From NCBI GenBank assembly GCA_016125405.1, contig WGLW01000006.1:62001-126000 (forward strand): DNA of 64,000 nt, in the 5' to 3' direction. Origin of the DNA: Alphaproteobacteria bacterium (lineage in GTDB: Bacteria; Pseudomonadota; Alphaproteobacteria; Caulobacterales; Hyphomonadaceae). Made by a program: the position numbers and the translations under genes. Shown here piece by piece: positions 1-8,036 of this stretch. Under the pieces are notes generated by a model. It had not been told where the DNA came from. It did no database searches and saw only the letters and a list, made by a program, of their open reading frames with translations. Every line of letters starts with the position of its first letter. Positions within the stretch are counted from its first letter, which is position 1.

Positions 1-1691
1 TTGATGCCCGAAACCTCGCCGCTGACTTCCTGGGTCTTGAAGCCCATGTCGGTCAGCGTCTTAAACCAGGCCTTGCCGGTGGGATTGGGTCCCGCAGTCG
101 TGTCCGACGTTTCAACGCGCACCGTCTGCCCGCGTGCGACCACGTTTGGCAGCGCCGCCGCTTCCTGGGCGGTCTTGCCCCAGTCGAGCACAGCCACCAG
201 CGTCTTGGCGACATAACCCACGATGGAGTTTCCGCCCGGCGATCCGGTCACCATCAAAAGCTGGCCGTTCCTGTCGAACACGATGGTCGGGGACATGGAC
301 GAGCGCGGTCGCTTGCCCGGCCCGGGAGCATTGGCCACCGGCTTGCCGCCCAGTGTTGATGGGCGCGCGAAGTCGGTCAGCTGGTTGTTCAGGATGAAGC
401 CGTTGGTCCAGCGCGAGGAGCCGAACGGCCCCTCGACGGTGTCGGTGAAGGAAACCGCATTGCCGTCGAAATCCACGAACGACATGTGCGACGTGCCGGG
501 GTTCGGCGTCGTCGTATCGCGCCCCCACATGTCGATGATCGGTTTTCCGTGCAGCACGGCGCCGGGATCGCCCGGCTGCGGGGTGTCGCCCGGTTTGAAA
601 TCGGTCGAGGCGCGGGCCTCGATGTATTTCGGATCGATCAGGTCCTTGGTCGGAACGGAGACGGCCTCTGCGTCGGCCACATAGTGGTCCCGGTCAGCGT
701 AGCCGAGCTGGTTGGCGATGACGAAATTGCGCAGTTTCTCGTCTTCGGTTGCGCTGGGATGTTTCTTCTCCAGCGCCCCATAAAGGCCCATGATCTCGTT
801 CATCGCGACGCCCCCTGAGGAAGAGGGCGGCGCCGAGCAGATCTTGTAGCCTTCATAGTCCTTGCTGCAGAGCGCGGGCACGACCCGGACCTTGTAGTCG
901 GCTAGATCCTTGAGCGTCATCTCGCCCGGAATGTCGCCGGCGTGAACCGCTGCGACGATGTTGCGGGCAATGTCTCCCGTGTAGAAGGCGGCGGGGCCGT
1001 CCTTCAGGATCGTGCGCAGCGTGTCGGCGTAATCCTTGTTGGTGCGGCGGTCGCCCACAGCCAGCGCCTTGCCGTTCGGAAAGAAATACGGACCTGCCTG
1101 CGGATCCTTGGCAAGTTGCAGGTTCTTGAAGCGCGGCAGGGAGTTGGCGAGCCGCGGCGAGACGATAAAGCCCTCATCGGCAAGCTTGATCGCCGCTGCG
1201 AAGTCCTGGTCCATGGACAGCTTGCCGAACTTGTCGTGCGCCGCCTTGTAAAGCGCTACGGTGCCAGGCGTGCCCACGGACTTTCCGGACATGACGGCGG
1301 TGAAGAACGGCAGCAGCTTGCCTTGCCAGTTGAAGTAATTGGCGTCGGCCGTGGCCGGCGCTTTCTCGCGCGCATCGAACGTGGTGACCGTGTTCGATTT
1401 GCGGTCATAAACCACCATGTATCCGCCGCCGCCCAGACCCGAACTCTGCGGTTCGACCAGCCCGAGGACCGTGTGGGCCGCGATGGCCGCATCGACCGCG
1501 GTCCCGCCCTCTTTCATTACATTGAGCGCCGCCTCGACGGCTCGCTTGTCCGCCGCCGCCGCCATGGCGTGACCTTCGAGACGCCAGCTTCCGGAGGCCG
1601 CTGCGGTCCCGGCTCCGTCTGGCGTCGATGGCGGCGCCGCGCAGGACGCAAGGACGAGAACAGACACGGCGGTCAGCAGGGCAGGACGCAT
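1..1691 (-). CDS. ggt: gamma-glutamyltranspeptidase (3' end outside window)
   Basis: Gamma-glutamyl hydrolase/transferase acting on glutathione and related peptides, probably periplasmic and lipid-anchored. Translation from the ATG at 1691 begins MRPALLTAVSVLVLASCAAP, a lipoprotein signal with lipobox LASC. About 563 codons are present, so only the extreme C-terminus (family about 580 aa) is lost beyond position 1. Family landmarks are SSGLGGGGYMVVYD in the large subunit and NPGTSHMSFVD, where Thr400 is the expected autocleavage site and nucleophile of the small subunit. SPGG and GNSIVGYV-type motifs follow near the C-terminus. The next gene is transcribed divergently, and the 93 bp gap must carry both promoters. 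The family assignment is secure; the lipid anchor is inferred from the lipobox. Confidence 0.95.
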   Translation of the reverse strand, partial: MRPALLTAVSVLVLASCAAPPSTPDGAGTAAASGSWRLEGHAMAAAADKRAVEAALNVMKEGGTAVDAAIAAHTVLGLVEPQSSGLGGGGYMVVYDRKSNTVTTFDAREKAPATADANYFNWQGKLLPFFTAVMSGKSVGTPGTVALYKAAHDKFGKLSMDQDFAAAIKLADEGFIVSPRLANSLPRFKNLQLAKDPQAGPYFFPNGKALAVGDRRTNKDYADTLRTILKDGPAAFYTGDIARNIVAAVHAGDIPGEMTLKDLADYKVRVVPALCSKDYEGYKICSAPPSSSGGVAMNEIMGLYGALEKKHPSATEDEKLRNFVIANQLGYADRDHYVADAEAVSVPTKDLIDPKYIEARASTDFKPGDTPQPGDPGAVLHGKPIIDMWGRDTTTPNPGTSHMSFVDFDGNAVSFTDTVEGPFGSSRWTNGFILNNQLTDFARPSTLGGKPVANAPGPGKRPRSSMSPTIVFDRNGQLLMVTGSPGGNSIVGYVAKTLVAVLDWGKTAQEAAALPNVVARGQTVRVETSDTTAGPNPTGKAWFKTLTDMGFKTQEVSGEVSGI

Positions 1692-1784
1692 GAGGGGAGG
1701 GCTCCTTGATTTGCCGGGGGCCAATTCTTGTGCGAACCGGCAGGCGGCCATACAGCACACAGAACAGACACAGAGGCTTGTCAA

Positions 1785-2789
1785 ATGCCAGCCCGTCCCG
1801 GCCCTGCAAACCTGATTACCGACGTCGGCGGCGTGATGGTGGGCAACGCGCACGATTCCGCAGCGTTCACCGGCGTCACCGTCATCCGTCCGGGCGCCCG
1901 CGCGGTGGCGGCCGGGTTCGTCGCCGGCGGCGGGCCGGGCACGCGCGAGACCGACGCGCTCCGCGCCGACGGCCTCGTGGACGCGGTCGATGCGATCGTC
2001 CTCTCGGGCGGCTCGGTCTATGGCCTGGCGGCGGCGGATGCAGTCACGGCGGCTCTGGGCGCGGCCGGACAAGGATATGCGATGCGCAACCTGCCGGGCG
2101 TGCCGCTCTCGCCGGTCGTTCCCGCCGCCGTGCTCTATGACCTCGCCAATGGCGGCGACAAGACATGGGGGGACAAGCCGCCCTATCGCGACCTGGGCGC
2201 GCAGGCGCTCGCCGCCTGCGCCAATACCTTCGAGATCGGCCGCGCAGGCGCTGGCTTCGGCGCGCGCGCCGGCCAGGACCGGGGCGGACTGGGGTCAGCC
2301 AGCATCGTTACGCCCGACGGCCTGATCGTCGGCGCGCTCGTTGCCGTCAATGCATTCGGCGCTGTCCGGATGCCAGGCACAGAGGCTTACTGGGCCTGGC
2401 CCTACGAGCAGGACAACGAATTCGGCGGGGCTCGCCCGCCGGCGGACTATCGCCTCGATCTCGACGACTGGGGCGCAGCCAAGGTCAATCCGGCCGCCGC
2501 TGGACGCGCCAACACCACGATCGCCTGTGTTGCCGTCAACGTCGCGCTCTCGCGTCCCGAGGCGCAACGCGTCGCACGAATGGCGGCCTCGGGTTTCTCG
2601 CGCGCGATCCGGCCGGTGTTCGCCCCGTTTGATGGCGATGTAGTCTTCTGCCTGTCGACAGCGGCGATCGGGCGGGACGAGCCCCGTCCGATTCTGCTGG
2701 CGCGGCTGGGCGAACTGGGCGCCGCCTGCCTCGCGCGGGCTATCGCAAGAGGGGTCCATGCCGCCGGCCAAGGCGCAGAAACGCCGTAG
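1785..2789 (+). CDS. P1 family peptidase (DmpA/BapA-type aminopeptidase)
   Basis: Ntn-fold self-processing aminopeptidase of MEROPS family P1, 334 aa. The family includes L-aminopeptidase D-Ala-esterase and beta-peptidyl aminopeptidases. Sequence signs are the N-terminal NLITDVGGVMVGNAHD block, LSGGSVYGLAAADAV, and the GGLGSASIV segment at the expected autocleavage region before the nucleophilic Ser. The later TTIACVAVNVALSRPEAQRVA block is also typical. An upstream in-frame start exists at 1728, but the ATG at 1785 places the family N-terminus correctly. The gene is divergent from ggt, so two peptide-cleaving enzymes share an intergenic region. A small stem (2782-2794) overlaps the stop codon. 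Substrate specificity cannot be read from sequence. Confidence 0.88.
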   Translation: MPARPGPANLITDVGGVMVGNAHDSAAFTGVTVIRPGARAVAAGFVAGGGPGTRETDALRADGLVDAVDAIVLSGGSVYGLAAADAVTAALGAAGQGYAMRNLPGVPLSPVVPAAVLYDLANGGDKTWGDKPPYRDLGAQALAACANTFEIGRAGAGFGARAGQDRGGLGSASIVTPDGLIVGALVAVNAFGAVRMPGTEAYWAWPYEQDNEFGGARPPADYRLDLDDWGAAKVNPAAAGRANTTIACVAVNVALSRPEAQRVARMAASGFSRAIRPVFAPFDGDVVFCLSTAAIGRDEPRPILLARLGELGAACLARAIARGVHAAGQGAETP

Positions 2790-2866
2790 CGGCGGGCTCG
2801 AAGCCCTGTCCCCAACGCCCGCTTGCGCCCCCCGCCCCGCAACGTTACAACCCGCGCTCTTGGAAA

Positions 2867-2943
2867 GCGCCCGTAGCTCAGCTGGATAGAGCACCAGACT
2901 ACGAATCTGGGGGTCAGGAGTTCGAATCTCTTCGGGCGCGCCA
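2867..2943 (+). tRNA. tRNA-Arg (anticodon ACG)
   Basis: A 77-nt cloverleaf. The acceptor stem GCGCCCG pairs with CGGGCGC, followed by discriminator G and an encoded CCA. The anticodon stem CCAGA/UCUGG encloses loop CUACGAA, giving anticodon ACG (read as ICG after deamination). The T-loop GTTCGAATC is standard. The DNA immediately downstream is a decayed accessory segment, consistent with a tRNA-associated integration hotspot, although no duplicated tRNA end was found. Confidence 0.97.
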
Positions 2944-3293
2944 ACTTCTTCAACAACTTAGCGGATTTGGCGTGCTGCGGTCGGCGCAGCAGGCTCCACA
3001 TAGGTGCCACTCTCGGCAGAAAATCATGGTGTTCGGGCGATAAAGTTCGCTGTGAATTGTTCGCAGCTACGCGTTCGCTGTCGTTCGTTTTTAAGATCGG
3101 CAGAAAGACGAAAAAGCGCGGTTTCGGAGCCTGTTTGCATCCGTCGTCTGACGCTCCGCCGTATTGCTGCTTTAGGTGATCTTTGGTGCTGCAAGGCGTT
3201 TCAAAGCAGCAATAGAAAGAAGGGATGGGTTGAAGCATATTGCCGCTTCGTGCCCTCTTTCCCTATAGGCGAAGCACCAAAGCAATGAGGCCA
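2944..3293. other. gene-free stretch after tRNA-Arg
   Basis: About 350 bp without a convincing reading frame. The sequence is visibly less GC-rich than its surroundings (runs such as AGCAGCAATAGAAAGAAGGG). It separates tRNA-Arg from the decayed element to its right. No integrase fragment or direct repeat of the tRNA 3' end could be recognised. Confidence 0.5.
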
Positions 3294-4265
3294 TCAATCC
3301 GGCTGTCGAAATAGGCCGTCCGCGTTTGGTGATTTGGCCGGGGGCGTCGCCGCCGAAGAATCAATCGGCCTCAGATAGTCGCGCTTGCCGCCTTTTCCCG
3401 TCGATTGCAGGGGCGCACGCTCAATCCGTCCCTGCGCAAGCAGCGCCGCCACGGCGTCAGCAATCTGCTTATCGGTCATGCCGAGGGTGTCGCGCTTCAT
3501 CTGCAACGAGCGCTGCGTCGGGAACAGGTTGAACGCCACCTGTGTTCGGACGTGCTGCAAGACGGCTTCGCAGTTGTCCCGCATTTGTTGCGACGGGTGC
3601 TGTTTGTCGGTCTATACATGGTTGAAGCGATAGCCAACGCGCGTCAGCACGACGCCTGCTTGCGGCGGCGTGTACGACATATTCGGACGCGACAGCAGCA
3701 ACGCCGTTGCGCCGTGTTCAAGGTCGCGCTTGGTCAGCGCCTTGTACTCAGTGTCTGTGAGCGGGTTAAGCACATGCACCATACGCGCGCCGTCTGCGAG
3801 CGCTGAGCCGTTGCGCGCTGAATACTGATCGGTCGTCTTGGCGCGTGCGTTGACCTTGCCGGTGTGATGGATGAACAGCACAAGGCAGTTGAGGTTGCCG
3901 ACGATATAGCGCGCGGCGTCGATCAAGCCTTGTTCGGCGTCATTCACACGGCTTTCGCCAACGCCGAACGACACGATTGGATTAATCAGCACAACGACTG
4001 GGTTAAACGACGCCAAGTCGGGCCCGAGTGCATCAAGCACAGGATAGTTCGGCACGACGGCGTCGTTGACGATGCGCGTGAGCTTCACGCCATGTCCGCC
4101 GACATAGATTGGCCAGATCCTGCGGCGAACGTGCATGACCTGTTCGGCAGTCAGATTGCGCGCTTTGCAGATTTCTCGAATGCGGCCTGGCCCCAGAAAA
4201 ACGGCCAGCTTGTGTTTCTTGCTGGAACTCTCGGGCCAATCTCCAGGTGGTCCCGTTCCAATGCC
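3294..4265 (-). pseudogene. RepA-like AAA ATPase remnant with in-frame amber codon
   Basis: Remnant of a RepA/AAA_25-type replicative ATPase found on plasmids and integrated elements. The minus frame carries RecA-fold segments AVFLGPGRIREICKARNL, NPVVVLINPIVSFGVGESR, CLVLFIHHTGKVNARA and GSALADGARMVHVLNPL. The N-terminal part that should hold Walker A is absent. The Walker B-like strand reads VVLINP where the family normally has VVLIDP. The frame stops at a TAG (3614-3612) after GYRFNHV and then continues in the same frame through MRDNCEAVLQHVR and a C-terminal helix-turn-helix-like region to 3294. Loss of the P-loop, the D-to-N change and the internal stop together indicate a pseudogene. The left boundary with the DUF932 remnant is approximate. 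The ATPase family is recognised from memory, not searched. Confidence 0.72.
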
Positions 4266-4513
4266 GATTGACACTCGGCATCGTCGCGGCTCGCCTCGAC
4301 CCGGATCGCCGCGCTCTCGACGGTTCGGGTGCGGCTCCACTCAGTCCGTCCATGGACGGCGGCATGGAGGTCGGACAGTGAAAGGTAGCGCTCGTCGGCG
4401 GGCCTCGAAAACCATTCGGAGGACACGCGGCCGATCCGCTCGCCGCGGGTCACATTCACCTTGTAGCCGCCAGCGCGGTCGCGAGCGGCATCCAGAATCT
4501 CCACATGGGTCAT
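4266..4513 (-). pseudogene. truncated DUF932/DUF945-type plasmid protein (N-terminus only)
   Basis: The first 80 or so codons from the ATG at 4513 (MTHVEILDAARDRAGGYKVN, then GERIGRVSSEWFSRP, then TVESAAIRVEASRDDAE) match the N-terminus of DUF932/DUF945 proteins, which are common on alphaproteobacterial plasmids and integrative elements. Near 4270 the homology ends and the RepA-like remnant begins in another frame. This looks like a deletion junction that fused two genes originally separated by several kilobases. The full-length family is over 300 aa, so no functional product is expected. The leader 4514-4777 has GGAGG-rich sequence upstream of this start and otherwise no gene. Confidence 0.65.
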
Positions 4514-4777
4514 GGCTAGTCTCCACGACGGGCGCCGGAGGCCTCTCCTCCAACCTTCAACCCGTCACGGCGAAGCCGGGCCGTCCTCTCACTCTTCGGG
4601 GGGCGTTGCGGGGGTCTCCCCGCAGAAGGGGGTGCGTCGGCGACCGCGGCGCCCACCAGGGGGAAGGCTTTCTCCTCCAGGCCTTCCAGATCGCGGTCCA
4701 CGTACTTCCAATTAGCGGATCATTGACTCCCAATCAGCCGAAGTCGATAGTTCCAATCTTCCGGATTCGGAGACGGC

Positions 4778-6049
4778 ATGTTCGAACGGTTTGTGGAGCG
4801 ACGGGCAGAGGAAGCCCTTTCTGATACGCCGGTGGTCCTGATCGTAGGCCCGCGCCGCGCCGGCAAGACCACACTCGTCCGAAAAATGAGGGAAGCCGGT
4901 CGAACCTATACCACGCTCGACGATCAGACGGTTCTTGAGGCCGCCCAATCCGACCCCGCCGGCTTCATCCGCGGCCTCGACCGGGCTACCATCGACGAAA
5001 TCCAGCGCGCCCCTGACCTGCTACTGGCCATCAAGAAGACGGTCGACGAGGACTATCGGCCGGGTCGCTTCCTGCTGACCGGCTCGGCGAACGTCCTGAC
5101 GTTGCCGCGAGTCGCCGACAGCCTAGCCGGCCGGATGGAGACCATCCACATGCTGCCGCTCGCAAGGGCGGAGGTAGAAGGCCGGACGCCGACCTTTCTG
5201 GCGCATCTCTTCGCAGGAAAGCTCCGGATCCAGAGGGGGGCAATCCTTGGCGACGATCTTACCCGGCTTGTCTTGCTCGGCGGTTTCCCCGAAGCGATCA
5301 GTCGCGACAGCGAGCGCCGGCGGCAGGACTGGTCGAGATCCTATCTCACATCGGTGCTGACGCGCGATCTGCGGGATATCGCGGACGTGGAGAAGCTGAC
5401 GGAACTTCCGAAATTCGTAAGGCTGTTGGCCGAGCATTCCGGCCAGTTGGTCAACTATTCGCAATTCGGCGCAGGCATCAACGTCAGCCACAAGACGGGG
5501 CAGCGCTATGTCGGGCTGCTTGAGCAGGTCTTCCTGATCGCGACGGTGCAACCATGGTTCACCAATGCCCTGAAGCGCATCGTCAAGACACCGAAGCTGC
5601 ACTTCCTCGATTCCGGCCTGCTGGCGACTGTGCGGGGTCTTTCCTTCGACAGGGTCAAAGCAGATCGCGGAACGTTCGGGGCGCTGCTGGAAAGCTTCGT
5701 GTTCGCGGAGGTTCTGAAGCTGATGACAGCCTCGGACCTGCGGCTGACGCCTCACCATTTTCGGGATCGGGACGGGCGCGAGGTGGACATCGTGCTGGAA
5801 CGCGATGACGGGATGATCGCAGGCATTGAGGTGAAGGCGAGCGCGACGGTCAAAGCCGGTGATTTCGGTGGTCTCAGGGCCTTGGCCGAGGCGTGCGGTG
5901 ACCGCTTTGCCTTCGGCGTCGTCCTCTACGACAGCGCGGATGTCGTGCCGTTCGGCGACAAGTTGGCGGCGGCGCCGTTGTCGAGCCTCTGGGATGGAAA
6001 GGCGCTGCCGAACAAGGCAGGCAAGGGAGCGTCGCGTGGAACTGTATAA
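4778..6049 (+). CDS. AAA_14/DUF4143 ATP-binding protein
   Basis: A 423-aa protein of the widespread two-domain family with an N-terminal AAA_14 ATPase and a C-terminal DUF4143. Walker A is GPRRAGKTT (about residues 25-33), the Walker B-like strand is ATIDEIQRAP, and a sensor-like LLTGSANVL follows. The C-terminal half has the PD-(D/E)XK-like arrangement GREVDIVLER then GIEVKAS. Biochemical function is not established; members often lie in mobile or defence-rich DNA. This is the only clearly intact gene in the accessory segment after tRNA-Arg. It is transcribed away from the RepA/DUF932 remnants. The ATG at 4778 gives the normal family N-terminus. Confidence 0.88.
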   Translation: MFERFVERRAEEALSDTPVVLIVGPRRAGKTTLVRKMREAGRTYTTLDDQTVLEAAQSDPAGFIRGLDRATIDEIQRAPDLLLAIKKTVDEDYRPGRFLLTGSANVLTLPRVADSLAGRMETIHMLPLARAEVEGRTPTFLAHLFAGKLRIQRGAILGDDLTRLVLLGGFPEAISRDSERRRQDWSRSYLTSVLTRDLRDIADVEKLTELPKFVRLLAEHSGQLVNYSQFGAGINVSHKTGQRYVGLLEQVFLIATVQPWFTNALKRIVKTPKLHFLDSGLLATVRGLSFDRVKADRGTFGALLESFVFAEVLKLMTASDLRLTPHHFRDRDGREVDIVLERDDGMIAGIEVKASATVKAGDFGGLRALAEACGDRFAFGVVLYDSADVVPFGDKLAAAPLSSLWDGKALPNKAGKGASRGTV

Positions 6050-6057
6050 GAAGTGGT

Positions 6058-6189
6058 GCGAAGTCCGGCGCCATCGCGAAGATCGAACTTGGCCTCAAGA
6101 TCCAGGGTCCATTCGACTGGCAGGACCACGCGCACGAGCTGATGGAAGGTGGGATCCGCGAGCTTCGTGAAACTCTGACCAAGGTTTGA
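6058..6189 (+). pseudogene. orphan C-terminal reading frame (43 codons)
   Basis: Directly after the DUF4143 gene, a different frame without a start codon reads AKSGAIAKIELGLKIQGPFD followed by WQDHAHELMEGGIRELRETL and TKV, then TGA. Its composition (alternating charged and aliphatic residues, amphipathic helix) looks like the real C-terminus of a protein whose 5' part has been lost, not random frame. I do not recognise the parent family. It supports the view that this interval is a patchwork of deleted accessory genes. Confidence 0.4.
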
Positions 6190-6711
6190 GGCGGGGAGGT
6201 TTCATCATTTCGATGAAACGGCCTGCACCTTTCGCACTTTGCTCGTTTGGAGTCGGCCGTCTGAAATCGCGGACAGATGCTCTCGGTCAGACGACGCAGT
6301 CGGCCTACGCTAAGAACAACCGTATCTCGGTGACCACGCAATACGCCTATAAATGTCGGTGTCCTGGGGATGCTGCTGATAGTGCAAGTCTCCGGATCAC
6401 TTCGGCTGGGCAGACCAATATTGAATGCGATCCCCCGCCGCATTCTCATATACAGCCTGGCTCGTGTGGTCTGACACGATAGCAAATTCCCGGCGCAAGC
6501 GAAGGTTCGCCGGCTTCTGGTCCATCGAACGGACTGCCCGAATACTGACAGGATAGACAATCGGACGTTCTCAACCGCACGGCGAAGAGGCGAGCGGATA
6601 ACGTGTTGACGACAATTCGCGAGTGGGCTCCGTTTGTCATGACCGAATGATTGTTGCCGGGACGGCGCTTACAGGCGCGGCAGGAGCCAACGACGTTCAT
6701 GGGGGGAGTTG
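6190..6711. other. gene-poor stretch with possible RHS-repeat scrap
   Basis: Some 520 bp without an intact gene. Between about 6243 and 6350 the plus strand encodes GRLKSRTDALGQTTQSAY then AKNNRISVTTQYAY. This resembles one to two degenerate YD/RHS repeats (pattern tDalGqtt.yaYd..nr). It has no start and loses the pattern after about 36 codons. The rest shows nothing recognisable. The promoter of madLM must lie in the last part of the interval. Confidence 0.35.
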
Positions 6712-7116
6712 ATGACGATATACGGCGTGGCCTTGCTGGCGGTTTGTACTCTGTTGGGCGCCTATTTCGGGGACCTGCTGGGCGCGGCCCTTGGCGTGAA
6801 AGCGAATGTCGGGGGTGTCGGCATCGCTATGGTGCTGTTGGTTTCCGCGCGTCTTCTGATGACGCGCCGCGGAGACTTGCCATCGGACGTCAGGCTCGGC
6901 GTTATTTTCTGGTCGATGATGTACATTCCGATCGTCGTCGCCATGGCTGCCCAGCAAAACGTTGTCGCGGCGGTTAAGGGCGGCCCGGTTGTCTTCCTCG
7001 CGGGCACTCTGAGTGTCGTGGTGAGCTTCTTCGGCGTAGCCATACTCGGCCGCGCCAAAACCCCACCCCCCGAACCCAATCCGATGCGCGATCAGAACGA
7101 GAGCGAACGCCCATGA
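6712..7116 (+). CDS. madL: malonate transporter subunit MadL
   Basis: Small membrane subunit of the two-component sodium-dependent malonate carrier, 134 aa from the ATG at 6712. A GGGGGAG ribosome site precedes it, and an in-frame TTG at 6709 is less likely. Four hydrophobic segments are visible, beginning MTIYGVALLAVCTLLGAYFG with the family block DLLGAALGVKANVGGVGIA. The C-terminus is a short hydrophilic tail. The stop codon overlaps the start of madM by 4 bp, so the two subunits are translationally coupled as expected for a complex. No malonate decarboxylase genes are adjacent. Confidence 0.85.
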   Translation: MTIYGVALLAVCTLLGAYFGDLLGAALGVKANVGGVGIAMVLLVSARLLMTRRGDLPSDVRLGVIFWSMMYIPIVVAMAAQQNVVAAVKGGPVVFLAGTLSVVVSFFGVAILGRAKTPPPEPNPMRDQNESERP

Positions 7117-7880
7117 CCGGCATCGCAGAAAAAGTGATCGCCGGGCAGGGGCTCCTCATCGCCTTCGCCGTTGTCGGCCTGGTGATGCTGGTTTCGAATT
7201 TCATGGCACATCGCCTTACGGCCGGGCGCATACACGGCTCGGCGATCGCGATCGTGATCGGATTAGCGCTGGCATGGGTCGGCGGCGAGGCAACCGGCGG
7301 TTCGAAGGGACTTGCCGACGTCACGCTCTTTTCCGGCATCGGGTTGATGGGCGGTGCGATGCTTCGCGATTTTGCCATTGTCGCAACCGCCTTCGAGGTC
7401 GACGTTGCAGAAGCGCGGAAGGCAGGGCTGGTTGGCGCCGCCTCGATTCTCGTCGGAATTCTGCTGCCGTTCATTGTCGGGGCCGCCACTGCTTACGCGT
7501 TCGGGTATTCTGACGCCGTATCCATGACCACCATTGGCGCGGGCGCAGTCACCTACATTGTCGGGCCCGTGACGGGAGCGGCGCTCGGTGCAAGTTCGGA
7601 CGTCATGGCCCTTTCGATTGGCACAGGCGTACTCAAGTCCGTGCTCGTAATGATTGCAACACCGCTGGTCGCGAGGCTGATCGGTCTAGATAATCCGCGT
7701 TCGGCAATGGTGTTTGGCGGCATGATGGGTACGACAAGCGGCGTAACGGCTGGATTGGCGGCGACGGACCCCGCCCTCGTTCCTTATGGCGCCTTGACGT
7801 CCACATTCTATACCGGTGTCGGCTGTCTTGTGGTCCCGTCGCTATTCTATTTTACATTACGGACGATGATTGGATCATGA
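7113..7880 (+). CDS. madM: malonate transporter subunit MadM
   Basis: Larger membrane subunit of the MadLM malonate carrier, 255 aa, with about eight to nine hydrophobic segments. Diagnostic stretches are NFMAHRLTAGRIHGSAIAI, GIGLMGGAMLRDFAIVATAF and IGAGAVTYIVGPVTGAALGA, followed by GGMMGTTSGVTAGLAATDP. The length agrees with family members. It begins inside madL (ATGA overlap). The pair stands alone between the accessory segment and the trehalose operon, so malonate would have to be processed by enzymes encoded elsewhere, or the carrier serves another small dicarboxylate. Confidence 0.87.
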   Translation: MTGIAEKVIAGQGLLIAFAVVGLVMLVSNFMAHRLTAGRIHGSAIAIVIGLALAWVGGEATGGSKGLADVTLFSGIGLMGGAMLRDFAIVATAFEVDVAEARKAGLVGAASILVGILLPFIVGAATAYAFGYSDAVSMTTIGAGAVTYIVGPVTGAALGASSDVMALSIGTGVLKSVLVMIATPLVARLIGLDNPRSAMVFGGMMGTTSGVTAGLAATDPALVPYGALTSTFYTGVGCLVVPSLFYFTLRTMIGS

Positions 7881-8036
7881 GACCCGTAGTTGGGCGGAGG
7901 CAATCTCCAGACCGCGATTCTTGCGAGAGAATTGGCCCGACGCTGAATATCGACCGGCAAACTCGCGAATTCTCCGGCCATCTATCCGTCTTGCTGGAAA
8001 AAATTCTGGCCCAAGGCAGCCATCGGCGGGGTCGCC

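Noticed and set aside
3612-3614. In-frame amber codon considered as programmed recoding (for example pyrrolysine)
   Set aside because: The gene also lacks its P-loop region and start and has a Walker B change; simple decay is sufficient, and no recoding machinery is suggested.
2867-6711. Search for attachment-site direct repeats of the tRNA-Arg 3' end
   Set aside because: No duplicate of the tRNA 3' sequence was seen to the right, so island boundaries cannot be set from sequence reading.
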